Part shown: positions 38,098 through 49,684 of the stretch, one piece after another
How the letters are laid out: every line of letters begins with the position of its first letter
Numbering within the stretch: the stretch's first letter is position 1
NCBI RefSeq assembly: GCF_032362555.1
Contig: NC_083535.1
Coordinates: forward strand, 8,122,001-8,186,000
Direction of reading: 5' to 3'
Length of the DNA: 64,000 nt
From: Amyelois transitella
Taxonomy: Eukaryota; Arthropoda; Insecta; Lepidoptera; Pyralidae
Program-made: the position numbers and the translations under genes
Notes under the pieces: generated by a model
The model's input: the letters and a program-made list of their open reading frames with translations, nothing else
Database searches by the model: none
What the model was told of the DNA's origin: nothing

Positions 38098-38160
38098 TGC
38101 ATGAAAAAAATAATGAATGTGGATACAGTAAAAGGAGTATGAAGGTCTCGTAGCAAAAAC
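38098..38160 (+). repeat. Tiny relic of the retrotransposon C-terminus
   Basis: Reads C-MKKIMNVDTVKGV, then stop, then RSRSKN: a decayed match to ACMKRVMNVDEAKEVCRDRGK of the copy at 23975-24478. It is inverted relative to the copy at 38395-38650. Confidence 0.5.
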
Positions 38161-38394
38161 ATGTTATTTGATTTATCAGCAGGAAAATAATCCTAAAGTA
38201 TACCTAGATATACAATCATGTTTTCAGAAGAACGGAGAAAGTTTTTAGTTAAAATAACTACTTTTGACTAAAACTACAATCATCTTTAACTGTGTTCTAT
38301 CGGAGCTTGGAGACAAAAACCTAACATTCTTATTTACCTAATGTGATTTGACCAGGTTAACGGTATTAACAACGACTGTCGTCTGACCTCTTGC

Positions 38395-38655
38395 AAGAAA
38401 ACAACATCTAATAAATCACGCCTCTTTCCCAGAGGGATAGGCAGAGACCACATCTTTCCACTTGCCACGATCCCTGCATACTTCTTTCGCTTCATCCACA
38501 TTCATAACTCTCTATTTGCAATCTCGTCGGTTTCGGGTACCCTTGACAAGACCTTTTGCTAGAACGTCTCCGATTTGATCAAGGTATGTTCGCCTAGGCC
38601 TTCCCGCACCAACAGTCCCATTCATACTTCCTCTGTATATATGCTTAGACAACCT
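38395..38655 (-). pseudogene. Retrotransposon C-terminal fragment
   Basis: The complement of this region matches the nucleotide sequence of 24230-24478: on the plus strand 'cacgcctctttcccagaggg', 'cacttgccacgatccctgca', 'gatcaaggtatgttcgccta'. It is broken by small changes (for example the loss of a few bases near 'ctctatttgcaatctcg'). The 5' part and RT domain are missing. Confidence 0.75.
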
Positions 38656-38939
38656 TTTTATTTACATATTTTTTCTTCCGAAGTAAATTTTTTCATAACA
38701 TTTTGGACTCTGTTGACTGAAATAAATAAATGAATTTTATTTATCATCTTCTGTCATCTGTTACGACGTTCACGGTTAGATATGCCCTTGATTTGTTGGG
38801 AGTGAATCGAACTTTTATCAGGTATACAATTAACAAAATCATTAACAGGACTTTCATCATCAAAAATAATATTTTATATATCAATCACAGTTTACAGTTG
38901 TCGAGTTCTTCACGTAGGGCGTTAAATCAGGTTAGGCTG

Positions 38940-39121
38940 TAGGGGTGGGATGAAAGGGGGGCGGGATGCGCGGGGAAGCGTCCGGTTGAACCGGGACGGG
39001 GTTGCTACGGCGAACTTTCCGTTCGAGTGTGGTCCGCCGCGGTCGCGTCGCTACCTCCGTCTAGCGCTTTGCCCGAATCGTACCATAATATTTCTCTGAC
39101 CGGCTGCAGTTTGCGGCAAGG
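38940..39121 (+). promoter_or_regulatory. CpG-rich promoter and non-coding first exon, probably of the KCTD gene
   Basis: A sharply G+C- and CpG-rich block (ggggggcgggatgcgcgggg at its left, gtccgccgcggtcgcgtcgc in the middle) ends in a near-consensus donor CAAGG|GTAAGTG at 39121/39122. No TATA box stands out, as is usual for CpG-rich insect promoters. The next good plus-strand acceptor with an ATG is the KCTD exon at 47406, so this is most simply its first, untranslated exon with an 8.3-kb intron. The link is inferred. Confidence 0.45.
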
Positions 39122-42100
39122 GTAAGTGCATTTTTACCTTTACAAACTTTTATTTCTTTCCAGCCAGCCAGCCAGCGTAGCAGTCCAGCGACGTATTTAT
39201 AGTTAGACTTAGCATAATGAACTTAGAACTTGTAGAATCTTTAAGAAACTTGCATTGCATTGCGAGCGTAAACGACGAATTTTGACATATCATTTATTCT
39301 TTACTCTGCTAAGTTTTTCGCGTAACATATGGTAAATAAATGATTGATTACTGGGTTTTTTATAGGCATTGAGATACCTGGTCTTTGTTTGCAGAAGTTA
39401 TTAGTACCAAATATTATCTAAAAGACTTCTCATAACAAAATTATTAAGAGCAGATTTATAAAAACATTCGGCATTATTAATGCGATTTTTTAGTAATTTG
39501 TACAAAATAGTATGTTACTATAATTATAGCTTATATATATCCATTGATACCTATAAGTTATTTCTTATGAGATGTCGGTTAAAGTTAGTAAGGTTTAAAT
39601 TAATTTTTTACTCTTTTTATCTCTTCGTCCTTGTGAAATAAGTTACGCCTGATTTCTTTCATATAATGTGTGCATCAAAAGTTTTTATAAGAACCTTAAC
39701 CGTCTGTTTAATAGAAATCCTTGTCTTGTTCACAATGGATTATAAATGGGTAAACATAAATTATTCTGGGTTATTAGATAACTTCCTATTTAAAAAAATC
39801 TTCTAATAAAAGTCAATGGTTAGAGCGGGAAGTCCAGGAACTAAACTATGTATAATAGAAAAAATAAGTCTTGTATTAAATGATTGGCCTCTAGCTCTCC
39901 CTCGAGCTTTCTTTACGATGAACGCGAACTGTTTATCAACAATCTATGAAATACCTACCATTTTTTCTGTAATAATTCTTGGTAGGTAGGTATATGGGAA
40001 TAAACTGGGCTGCAATAACATCGTAATTTCACAATGACGGTCATTTTGTCTGTTTTCATTAGGACTATCGTTTTGCTCCGTACTCGGAACGCTTAGCGCT
40101 AAATATACTTATTTATTTAATAACGAGATCTTCCATTTGACCTTACCTATTTTATGAAAAAGAAATATAATTTTGAAACATCGTTCCCAACACCAGGTCT
40201 ATTTATTCTATCAAAGGATTTGCAAATATTAAATTCCGTATCAATTTTTACTTCAATGTTTAACACAGACTCGCCTAAGGCGTTGATAAAGTCGAGGCTG
40301 ACTCAGCCCGGGCGCCCGGGGCCCTTTCGAAATAATTTTCAAAATGATTGTTCTGTAGATGAGCGCCTCGAGTGAAGTTGCCCGCGGTATCAAAAGCACT
40401 ATATGTGCCTTAATATCGTAGGAGGAGAGGAGGCTGCCAGCCTGAAGCGCCGGCGGCGTCGGGCGGCACCGCGACGCCGCCCAGGGCGTCAAGAGAACTC
40501 GCTTTATGGCCTGCTCTTTGTCACATCATACATACACTGCGCGAAAATTTTGCTCCAATTTATTTTTTAAATAGTCTATATCGTTAATATATAAAGTATC
40601 TACAAATTATTTAAATAATCATATTTCCGGCGCATGTTGAGCTAAGTACCTAGGTCGTCGATATCAGCAATTTTGTGAAGCCGGTACCTGCGAAACTTGC
40701 TCGGGCGTGGATAGTATTGAACGCATTTCCTGGAAAAGCTATTTCCAGGTCGAGTTTTAATGCACTAGCCAACGAACCGGGCTCCTGTGACCTATATCTG
40801 CCCTGATTTATCGATCTAAATGCACCCGAGCCTCTCGATTAAAACTATTTGGCTATATTTGTTTCTATTCGAACATTTTATGCTTTGTAACAAATCAGTG
40901 TAAACAACTACTTTGGAAGAGCAGGCTAAATGGAGGACCCAATCATATATGAGCTATTGTAAAAAAGAGTCTAATAAAGATATTTATTTATTTATTTATG
41001 CTTAAAAATTACGTTAAATTAATAAAAATCACCTAATGATTCTAACATTTTGAAGTTTGGTATGCATAAGTTGTTATTGTCTCTAGTATTCTTGTGTACC
41101 GATACCGATAAATCCGATCATGTCCACTAATCATCCTTAAACTTTAAAATAAACACGTACTTACTGGAATTGTACTTGTAGCGATATCTCTACGCCACAC
41201 CTCACAACAATAAAAAATGAAATCACGCGACGCTATAAGGAATAAACAGCGAAAAACCTAAATCGCGCAAGCAAAGATTCCACGGATTGGAGGCATATAT
41301 ACAATCTCCGACACAACTTCGTCGGAGCCGCGCTTCTTCATTATCAACTCCAATCCTCAGCATCACTCCTATTCTGCAAGCAGTCTCACAGCAAGCCAGC
41401 AACTTAGTTAACAGCAGGTTCGGTCCATCGCAGCCGACTCACCGAGCTTCCAGGTCCTGTCTCCACCCGCACTCACTCTCTAATTATTAACCTTAGATTA
41501 ATTAGATAGAAATCTTATTAACCTTTCTTGCGCGATCGGGTTCACACTTGGCCGGCTTATAAAAAATACTTTTTATGTCCATGGTACTTGCTTAAATATC
41601 CAATGGGTCCTACAAAGAGTTTTTGCCGTTTTAGCCTTTGGCTAAAAATTATATCCATGATGATGCCTCCAGCGCCGCGGGCTGTGACCCTCGAGGCTAC
41701 AAATAATAAATTCGTTCGATGCCAGACTGTCAAAGATAAATCGTCTGTTAATTTAGAATTAAATAAATACTCTATACCTACGTATCCCGAATGACTAGAA
41801 CTTATTTTTGTACATTTCTATTCAATTCTATCATTTTACTGTTGGCACTGTCTACCCCGCAAGCGATAAAGACGTGATTATATGTATGTAACAACAACTT
41901 AGGTAATGACAACAAAAAATGCAAGAAAACGAAACCTTAAGGAATAAGGAATTAAGTTGAGGGTCTGAAACTAATAGGATAGATTGTACCTACTATATTT
42001 ATATTCCTAAGAATTACAGATATCAAAATACGAAATTAACTACCAGCTAAAATCAACATGGCGCACGTAGGCCAATCTAGTCAGTATTCAGGTTAACTAG

Positions 42101-42279
42101 GAAATCGAAAATTTGACGTCCGTCCGGCCCGTCGTCTGACGGAAATTGTTGCTTGGAACTTGCTCCACTACAGGATATTCTTTCAGCAAATAAAAATAGT
42201 GCAAACAAAACAAGAATTCTTGTTTATAAGAAGTTCGAACAGTTTTATAGACAGTGTACTTTTTATGTTAGTAACGTAA

Positions 42280-42917
42280 TCTATACATATAATAAATCTG
42301 TAGAAGGTTCAATTCTGTACATTTAAAATATTGAAAAAGAAATAGCAGGGGGTGTTACTGCATCGAAACCAAACCCAAATATGTGATTAAAAATTTTTTT
42401 GTCTCTCTTTCTGTCTATATGTTCAGCCATCACGTGAAAACTAACGGTTCGATTTCGATGAAACTTGATAAAATTATACCTTATCTTATTATCTTGGGCA
42501 TAAAATGGGGTACTTTTTATCCTGAAAAAATAAATCTTAATTTTTCAGTAATATACGTTGTTCTGTAGAACCACGAACACACGTTGCGTTACCCGCAGTA
42601 TATACAGCGCCGTAACCTGTAGCGCCGAAAGTCGGATTTGGCTTGAACCGTTTGCGTTTGATGTCATTTCTAAGACTGTTCCGATCAGTTATTTGTAAAT
42701 ATTTTTGTAAATATTATATTAGTACGTAGGTACGTAGTTTAAGTTTTCATCGTAAATTGGTTTATTTAGGTTGGTATTTTATATTATTTTTGTTTATCTT
42801 TGGAAACATAGGTAAGTATAGTAATTAGGTTATATAAGGTAAAGTAGGTTAGTTAGAAATAAACCATCCACGCTAAGACCGACATCCGCGCGGACGGAGT
42901 TGCGGGCGGAAGCTAGT
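42280..42917 (+). mobile_element. Non-autonomous mobile element
   Basis: From 'catataataaatctgtagaa' through 'aacggttcgatttcgatgaa' to the terminus 'gacggagttgcgggcggaag' + 'ctagt' at 42917. It has the same kind of end as 5995-6434, with A/T-rich flanks. There is no coding frame of note beyond a chance 61-codon one. Confidence 0.55.
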
Positions 42918-43367
42918 ATTACATAAGTTAGTACATATTGTGACTTAATCATAGATATCAGAATACTTATAGTCATTACTCCGATTTTTATGTTTTTATT
43001 ATAATTAGGTACCTATGTTAATTGATTTTTTTAAATTTTCTAAAAAACTCTAACGAGGCACATTCCCATGGATATGGATGGCTTAAAATGCGAATACCTA
43101 AGTACAAACATTCAATGTAGGCCACCATGATGGCCTAGTAGCGAAAAATATTAAACATTAAAAAGCGCATATAAAATATTAAACAACCCAAGTCTGCTTA
43201 CTGGCCAATATGTTTGAACCTTTAGTATTGTCTGGCCTGAGGCGCAAACATAAACTATTGATAAAACGGAAAGGACGCCAGAACCCTCGCGGCTAGCCCT
43301 GGGGCGACTCAGACATTGTGTTACAACCGCACCATTGTTGTGTGTTCCGCACCTTATATTTATATCT

Positions 43368-43400
43368 GACTAGCTTTTGCCCGCGACTTCTTTCGTGTTT
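43368..43400 (-). repeat. Inverted copy of the GCTAGT element end
   Basis: 'gactagcttttgcccgcgac' is the complement of the terminus seen at 44605-44636 (cgcgagcaaaagctagtat). It is either one half of a foldback pair spanning 43.37-44.64 kb or a separate insertion. Confidence 0.5.
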
Positions 43401-44604
43401 GACGAAAATCCGACGTGAAGATTGGTTTTACTAGAAATAAAAATCTTACGAGAGACTCTTTCCCGTCGTAGTTATGGAAAATATTTTATAGAAAAACAAA
43501 CATAGGAAAACCGATTGCATGAAAGAAAGAACAGTTAAAAAAAGGTAGAATTGATCAGACAGTTTCATCCCAAGAAATCGTAGGTATATACCTATATACG
43601 CATACCTATGCATTAAGTTAATTTTCGCCATTAAGACTTACCTACCTGTTTTAATATGATTCAACTTTTTCATCAAACAGTTTATTCTGAAAGCTAGTTC
43701 ATGAAATATCAATAGCATTTATGCGACTTCAGCTCTGATGAAAGAGCCATAAGTATCTATTAGGTACTATATTAATAAAATAACTTACCTTTATCGAAGC
43801 TTTTACGTTGCAAAATGAAAACTCCTGGTCGCCTCAATATAGACCTGTAAATTAATTGAACTTCGCTTATTATCATATTGACTCCCAACCACAAAAGGGA
43901 ATGACAATACTATGTACCTACTTGTGCTTTTAAATATTTTTCGTTTGACAAGAGTAAAAGAGTACGCTTGCAGCTCCGCTTGCGCGTATCGAAAATACCA
44001 CGGAAATATTCTCTTAGTGCACCCCTAGACCGCATGGAAGTCTACATGCTAAAGTTTAAATACCTGCACCCAGCGATGGGTCTGTGTATTAATATAGTTA
44101 TTCAAACAGTGTCCTTTTTTTATAAGTATATAAAATTAGCTCTTAGAATACCACCGCATGCCTACAAACCTGACAGTACTACATACGCTTCAAAAATTTT
44201 CTTTTGATTATATTATATTGGCTGACGCCTAGGGGTTATAATTGCCATTTGAGTAGAAGGGCCGCCTTAGCCCTCGGCTATGCCTACAACCGTCCGATAC
44301 CCTTTCAAACTTACAACTGAAATAAATATCTAAAATAAAATATACTTATTATTTTACGATCGCCCCTACACAAAAGACCTGCATTTTTAATATTTACTTG
44401 ACTAAAACCAGTTTTATTTATTCAATTTTAGTTTCTCCCGCAACTTCGTAAAAATGGTCTTTGTTTCTCGTTCCGTTAGAATTTCGAGAACCTGCCTTAG
44501 CGCCCCACACATGTAAGAAACATAAAATTTAAATTCTGCTTCCAACGCCTCTACGTTGCCTGTCAACCAATGTTTCCGCGAGGTTTTTCGATAAACGGCA
44601 ATTC

Positions 44605-44636
44605 GAGCGCGCTAATTCGCGAGCAAAAGCTAGTAT
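44605..44636 (+). repeat. Element end (CGCGAGCAAAAGCTAGT)
   Basis: Same terminus as at 6400-6434, in the plus orientation. The segment before it (44400-44600, 'ccgcaacttcgtaaaaatgg') belongs to the element but its left end was not placed. Confidence 0.5.
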
Positions 44637-45599
44637 AATAACATAAAGGTACAACGGTAAAGGTCCTACACACTATGCCAGCAGGCTGCAAGGTTTCGGC
44701 CGGAGATTAATTATTTCTGTAGGCGTACCGATAACATTTGGCTCAAAAACATGCTGGCGTAGAGTGTGGGAGCCAAGCTGATTGATATGTAGCAAATAAG
44801 ATAAACATACATCACACATATTACATCTTACATGTATATATTCCTTAGGTAGGGAGATCTATATCCAACAGTATTGATAAACTGAAAGGCTACTTACTCA
44901 ATGACAGGGTGCTATTCCATTGCGTAAAAGAAGAATAGCATGTTTTATTTTCTCTTGATCAACTTTTACGAAGACTTTTCAGAAGCAGCTGGCACACGCT
45001 ATGTTTTTACCTACCAGACCAGCATGGAAGCTAAAATAATATATAAATATTCGTATGTGTACCAATAGATTTATAGGGTATTGGAATCTTTGGATAGGAT
45101 AGGATTGATGTCGACTGCCCTTTGAGGACTCAAGCCTTTAGAGGATCACTGTTGCGTTTAGTCTATGTTTACATGCGCTACGCTTGGATAAATCGAGTTC
45201 GAATATGACAAATATTCATATTGAAGTTTGTGTTTATTTAGTAGATATGTTAGTTATTATTTCGCTGTAAATCTAAAAAAAGGATTTAGATAAAATTTAC
45301 AGTCATGTATCTTTAGAATACAATTGCATCTAGAAATTATCATAACTTAAACGTAATGATATTTTTGTAAATTCAATCAAATCTCGAAACTTCAGCAGAG
45401 AGAATGCCAAAAATACTTCTCTACCAGCCATAGGTACCATAGCTTTGAAATAGCGAACAGAAAGTTAATCAGGGACTCGTCAGCAGTTTTTCAGCAATAA
45501 GTTGGTACTCGCTTCACGTGAACAATATGGTTCCGATTTATATGCGGTTTACTCAGATAAATGAGGCTTGGTTTAACTTAAAAACTGGTGTACAAAAAT

Positions 45600-45682
45600 T
45601 TATTCTCCACCCCTCGAAGAGGTACAGTCAGCCTTTACGTATTGAGCTTATCGGCGAACGAAGTCGCGGGCAACAGCTAGCA
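45600..45682 (+). repeat. Element end (CGCGGGCAACAGCTAG)
   Basis: 'gaacgaagtcgcgggcaaca' then 'gctag' closes this copy; a further, more degraded start of the same family in inverse sense is at 46505-46530 (gaaactagctgtacccgcga). Confidence 0.5.
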
Positions 45683-46814
45683 TATCCTATGGTAGAATCC
45701 CATGATTAGGTAGGTCGGCGTTTGGGATGTCGCCCGTTGCAGGGGCAAACACCCTGCGGCGAAGTTATAATGAAACCAGACAGGTCGGACCTGAGTGTGC
45801 GTGGATTGAAACGGAAAGCTGGGACATTTTTGAAATGATACATTATTAAATAATGCTAAGCGGTTTAAAAATGTATGGCTTACTATTACTTATATCTTCA
45901 TATATATCTTACTTTGTACATCCCTTTTCTGTCCTGGGTTGTCACATCATAAAGTTTGGGTTTCTTGAGGCCTCTGTTGATGTATTAGTTATTTTAATTA
46001 TATGAATTATCTTCAGTTTTTTGTTCATTCTATTTTAGTAAGTTGTGATTGAATTTTTCAACCCATTTTCTTACGTGTTTTAAAAATTTATAGATAAAGA
46101 AATTTTTAAAACACGTTATTTCTGAATATCTATCGAACGCCTCATACTCGAGTATTCAATAACTATAATTATATAATGAAAAACACAAAAAAGTTTAAGC
46201 AATATAATATTCTAAAATTATCTAAAAATCTTTAATAATGGTTATCTAGCCTACACATTCTAATAAAAGCCAGCTTGAGAATGTTAGCATTGTGAAACAG
46301 TTCGCTGGGAGATGAATATGCTTTTCCTCACAAAACATGAATAGGACTTTAGGTGTGAAACCGGCGAGATAGGGCTTAGTAGGCGCTGCGCAGAGATGCA
46401 TTCAAGATAAAAATAATTGAAGTCGGACTTCGTCCAGCGCCCCGCAGCCATGCGACCAGACATACGTTTCTGTTGGTTTAATTTTCATATAAGCATTATA
46501 CGAAACTAGCTGTACCCGCGAACAAGAAAGTTCGTGTGTGTACAAGAAGATTTGGCAGGTTAAAAAATGTAATACCGGGGATTTGACTTGATACGGAACT
46601 CAAAATGAGACAGACAGATAAAGAAGACGAGAACAAAGCTAGTTGGAAATAAAACAAAAGGTTTAATTTAAATTTAATTCAGTCACTCATGGTTCTGGTG
46701 TACCTTTTTTTATAAAATAACTTTAAAACTTTAATTTTAATGATATTTTTCAAATGTGCGTAAGTAGTTTTGCAGCGTAAGTATATTTTGCGTGTGAAAT
46801 TTGGATCCATGGGA

Positions 46815-46915
46815 AGGAGTCGCCATCGTGGGAGCGGGAGCGCGGCAGTGGGTCACACTCCGCGGTCACACCGCACGTCGCGGGAAGATCCCACGCTGTT
46901 GATTATCCCACTCTT
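46815..46915. promoter_or_regulatory. GC-rich segment ~500 bases before the KCTD start codon
   Basis: 'cgtgggagcgggagcgcggc' and 'ccgcacgtcgcgggaagatc' stand out from AT-rich flanks. It could be an alternative promoter or untranslated exon nearer to the coding region than the CpG block at 38.9 kb. No clear donor follows it. Confidence 0.25.
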
Positions 46916-47407
46916 GTCCTAACTGCACTTGATGTTTTCTTCATTTATTTACTCATGTTTACAATCATCCTTTTTCGTGTTGATGATTCAAAATTTCACT
47001 AGGTCGATCAACAGATACCATTTTAAAATAATAATTGTTCATTGCAGTAGTAATTAGTAGTACCAGCTAGTGAGAGTACAGACGAATATGAATAAGTATT
47101 CGAATTTATTTTAATCACGTTTCCGATTATTTAGGCATGTTAGAATCGCCCTTCAGTCTATCAAATATCTATCAAATATTAAGTTGTTCAGTTTACGAAA
47201 ATATTTTTACTGGTATGTTTCTCGTATATTGTTTACGGGGACGTAACTTACTCGCCCATGAAATTTGTTTGTTGGAGAAGAGAAATAGTAAATAGTGATA
47301 ATACGCAGATAAAATGCACCTATATAAACCTTGCAAACTGGACTGCACGTTAACATAATACGATCGTTTCTAAAACTGGATATAAATCAGTGCTTTCTTT
47401 TACAGTC

Positions 47408-49684
47408 ATGTTGCCAATGAAGCCCGGAAGCCCTCAGCCCGAGGGCTCCATGGAGAAAAAGCCAATCGCGGGCATCCCCCGCGTGGCTCCCACCACCAAG
47501 GACAATGCCCCCGTGCATATTGATGTGGGGGGTACCATCTACACCTCATCTTTGGAGACTCTGACTGCGTAAGTTATTCTAAGCCTCTTATTAGGTCTTT
47601 TTGACACGATTTTACTTTTACCTTTACGATAAAAAATTTGAACTAATGTCTCTGCCTGTACCTTTATATAGGGTAGCAAGTCCTTATTTTCATACAGCAT
47701 ACTAGCTGTAGGTAAAAGTTTATGTAGGATATATTAGCTCATACCTTTTATGTGCGGTTTTTTCGTTTAAAGTTACTTTTTGTTAACTTTCTCTTCGCAT
47801 AATCTTTCATAAACCTAACTACCTTCATCCTTTGCTCAGACTTGTTAAAAATCCTACATAATGCGACTGCGATTATATAACGATTTATATGAACCAGAGT
47901 AAGATTGTAAATAAGCTCGTTTTATCAGTGCCCAGCGTGTTATTTGGCGGGAGAGCCGCCGGCGCTGCTGCAGGCTATGCGGGCCAAACTCCGCTCCGCG
48001 CCGCCCCCGCCACTCACCCCCGAAACCGCTCTTTTAATCAACTACTCGAGGGCATGAAAATAATGTTGTCGTTGGAAGACGCAACCGTTACGTTTTCACT
48101 GTAATAAAATCGCTTCGATTTATGCTCCATTCGGTTGACACCTTAATACGAGCCTTCCAAGAATAATTCATTCAATAAAAAAAAAGATTTTTAATTGGTC
48201 AACGATCAATAGAATTTTAGTGTTATTATTCTAAAAAAAGCTATCCAGCTTGTAAAAAATTACGGAGTCTCTATCTTGAACTTAATTAATTGTGAATTTG
48301 CCAATCCTAATCAAGATAAGTAGGTATTATCAATTCAATGTCATTGAGAAATATTATGAAACACATTGCCAGTTTTCAGTACTATAATATTGGATCGCTG
48401 GCAATCATTGATTCTTATAATACTCAGATGAATACAATTTCAGATATCCGGACTCCCGTCTCGGCAAGATGTTCAACGGGACCATCCCGATAGTGTTGGA
48501 CACGTTGAAGCAGCACTACTTCATTGATCGCGACGGGGAGATGTTCCGTCACATCCTTAACTTCTTGCGCAACAAGAAGTTGCTGCTGCCGCAAGACTTC
48601 AAACAAGTGGAGTTGCTGCTCACCGAGTCGCAGTATTTCGATATCGAACGTGAGTTCCTCAACATATATCTACACAGTTCCTTGGCAAAACATGAGCCTT
48701 TTGATACAAACTCAAACCATAGGAGAGTCAAGTTTCACTGTAGGGGGCAGAACTATTCCATTTTCCATGCTGCAAAAAATTGCTGTTATCAAATTATTTG
48801 TAGCACGAAATTTAACTAGAACAGTGTTTCTCCTTCATCTCTTGTCTATGCGACGTGGATCTGTACGCAAGAGAGTCAATACAGAGTTCCAACATGAGTT
48901 AGGTACTACATTTTCAATTATCCGAAAAGCAAAAAGTTGCTGTTGTTACCTCAGAGGTCCCAATACTATAAGATCTATTGTGAGTACTTTTATATCTCAA
49001 TTTTTTCGTGCGGTATATTGTTGTCTTCAGACAAAATTACGACTGTGATATTTTAAGTAATTTTATCATTACAGCGATGACGGCCGCCTTGACTGATATG
49101 AAGAAGCTGCAAGATATCGCTGATCAGGAGGTCGCTTGGATTGGAGCTGCCACTGACCGCCTCCGCAAGGAGACTGAACTACTATTCACAGACAAGGTGA
49201 ATAAGCGACGCGAGAATAACTGGTCCTGAAGCTCGGTAAATTTTGTGCCTGTATTTCTCTCATGATAACATGGTCACGATTTATCTTCATGTCTCAGCTA
49301 ATACCTGTGCTGTGTGTTTGCCAAAGTTTTGAAAGTATTGTTGTGGTTTTTGACATTTAATCATTATTTGAGGAAAATACTTTTTACTTTTAGGGACAAT
49401 TTTACCAGCAAGTGCTTTTACATTCTTCAGCATCTTAGATAAAGATATACTGTTTGGGTGGAGTTCTTTATAATTATGCATTATTATACTGAATTCTATG
49501 TGTTATTACTACCTACTCAAATCGATTTGTGCAATTCAGAATTAGAAGATAAACATTATTAAACAAGTAGAAATATGCTTATCTCATTTATTTTAATAAA
49601 TTACATAATTATTTTAAAAACTTTTCGTGTTTGCAGCGGCCATTGCGTCGAGGCCCCAACGCCAGGAAGCGCAATTACCCTTGA
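47408..49684 (+). CDS. KCTD1/15-like BTB/POZ protein (tiwaz-like) with short C-terminus
   Basis: Coding exons 47408-47568, 48444-48649, 49075-49196, 49637-49684; phases agree; 178 residues. The T1-type BTB domain (about 38-125) reads [59 protein letters not shown], then [14 protein letters not shown], which is the KCTD1/KCTD15 signature (insect tiwaz). KCTD BTB domains form pentamers and act as Cullin-3 adaptors or as transcription co-regulators (KCTD1/15 bind AP-2). Unusual: after EPM there are only ~55 residues, a predicted coiled coil ([19 protein letters not shown]...) and a basic tail ([15 protein letters not shown], stop). The large C-terminal domain usual in KCTD1/15 is absent. Not splicing exon 3 would give [10 protein letters not shown] and stop. 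The start is the first ATG after the acceptor at 47405; a second Met lies three codons on. The BTB is certain; the orthologue assignment is likely. Confidence 0.85.
47930..48070 (+). other. GC-rich open island in KCTD intron
   Basis: A block of ~120 bases rich in G+C inside an AT-rich intron, preceded by an acceptor-like 'cagtgcccag' and open in two frames. One frame reads [20 protein letters not shown] and continues to a stop; the other is phase-compatible with the first KCTD coding exon and stops at 48104. No donor follows, so it could only be an alternative terminal exon. It may also be regulatory. Confidence 0.25.

Larger units (their letters stand above)
39122..47405. other. Presumed first intron of the KCTD gene; no other gene supported
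   Basis: Mixed AT-rich DNA and mobile-element ends. GC-rich islands occur at 40290-40500 (cccgggcgcccggggccct; ggcggcgtcgggcggcaccg), 41310-41480 and 46820-46910; these may be enhancers, alternative first exons or old insertions. The open frame at 41287-41490 is low-complexity Ser/Gln-rich and unsupported. Confidence 0.4.

Noticed and set aside
41287..41490. Ser/Gln-rich 67-codon frame
   Set aside because: Low complexity, no exon borders, no recognised domain; could be untranslated or repeat sequence.
48524..49048. 174-codon frame overlapping the KCTD BTB exon
   Set aside because: It is read in the wrong phase across a confirmed BTB exon and its intron.
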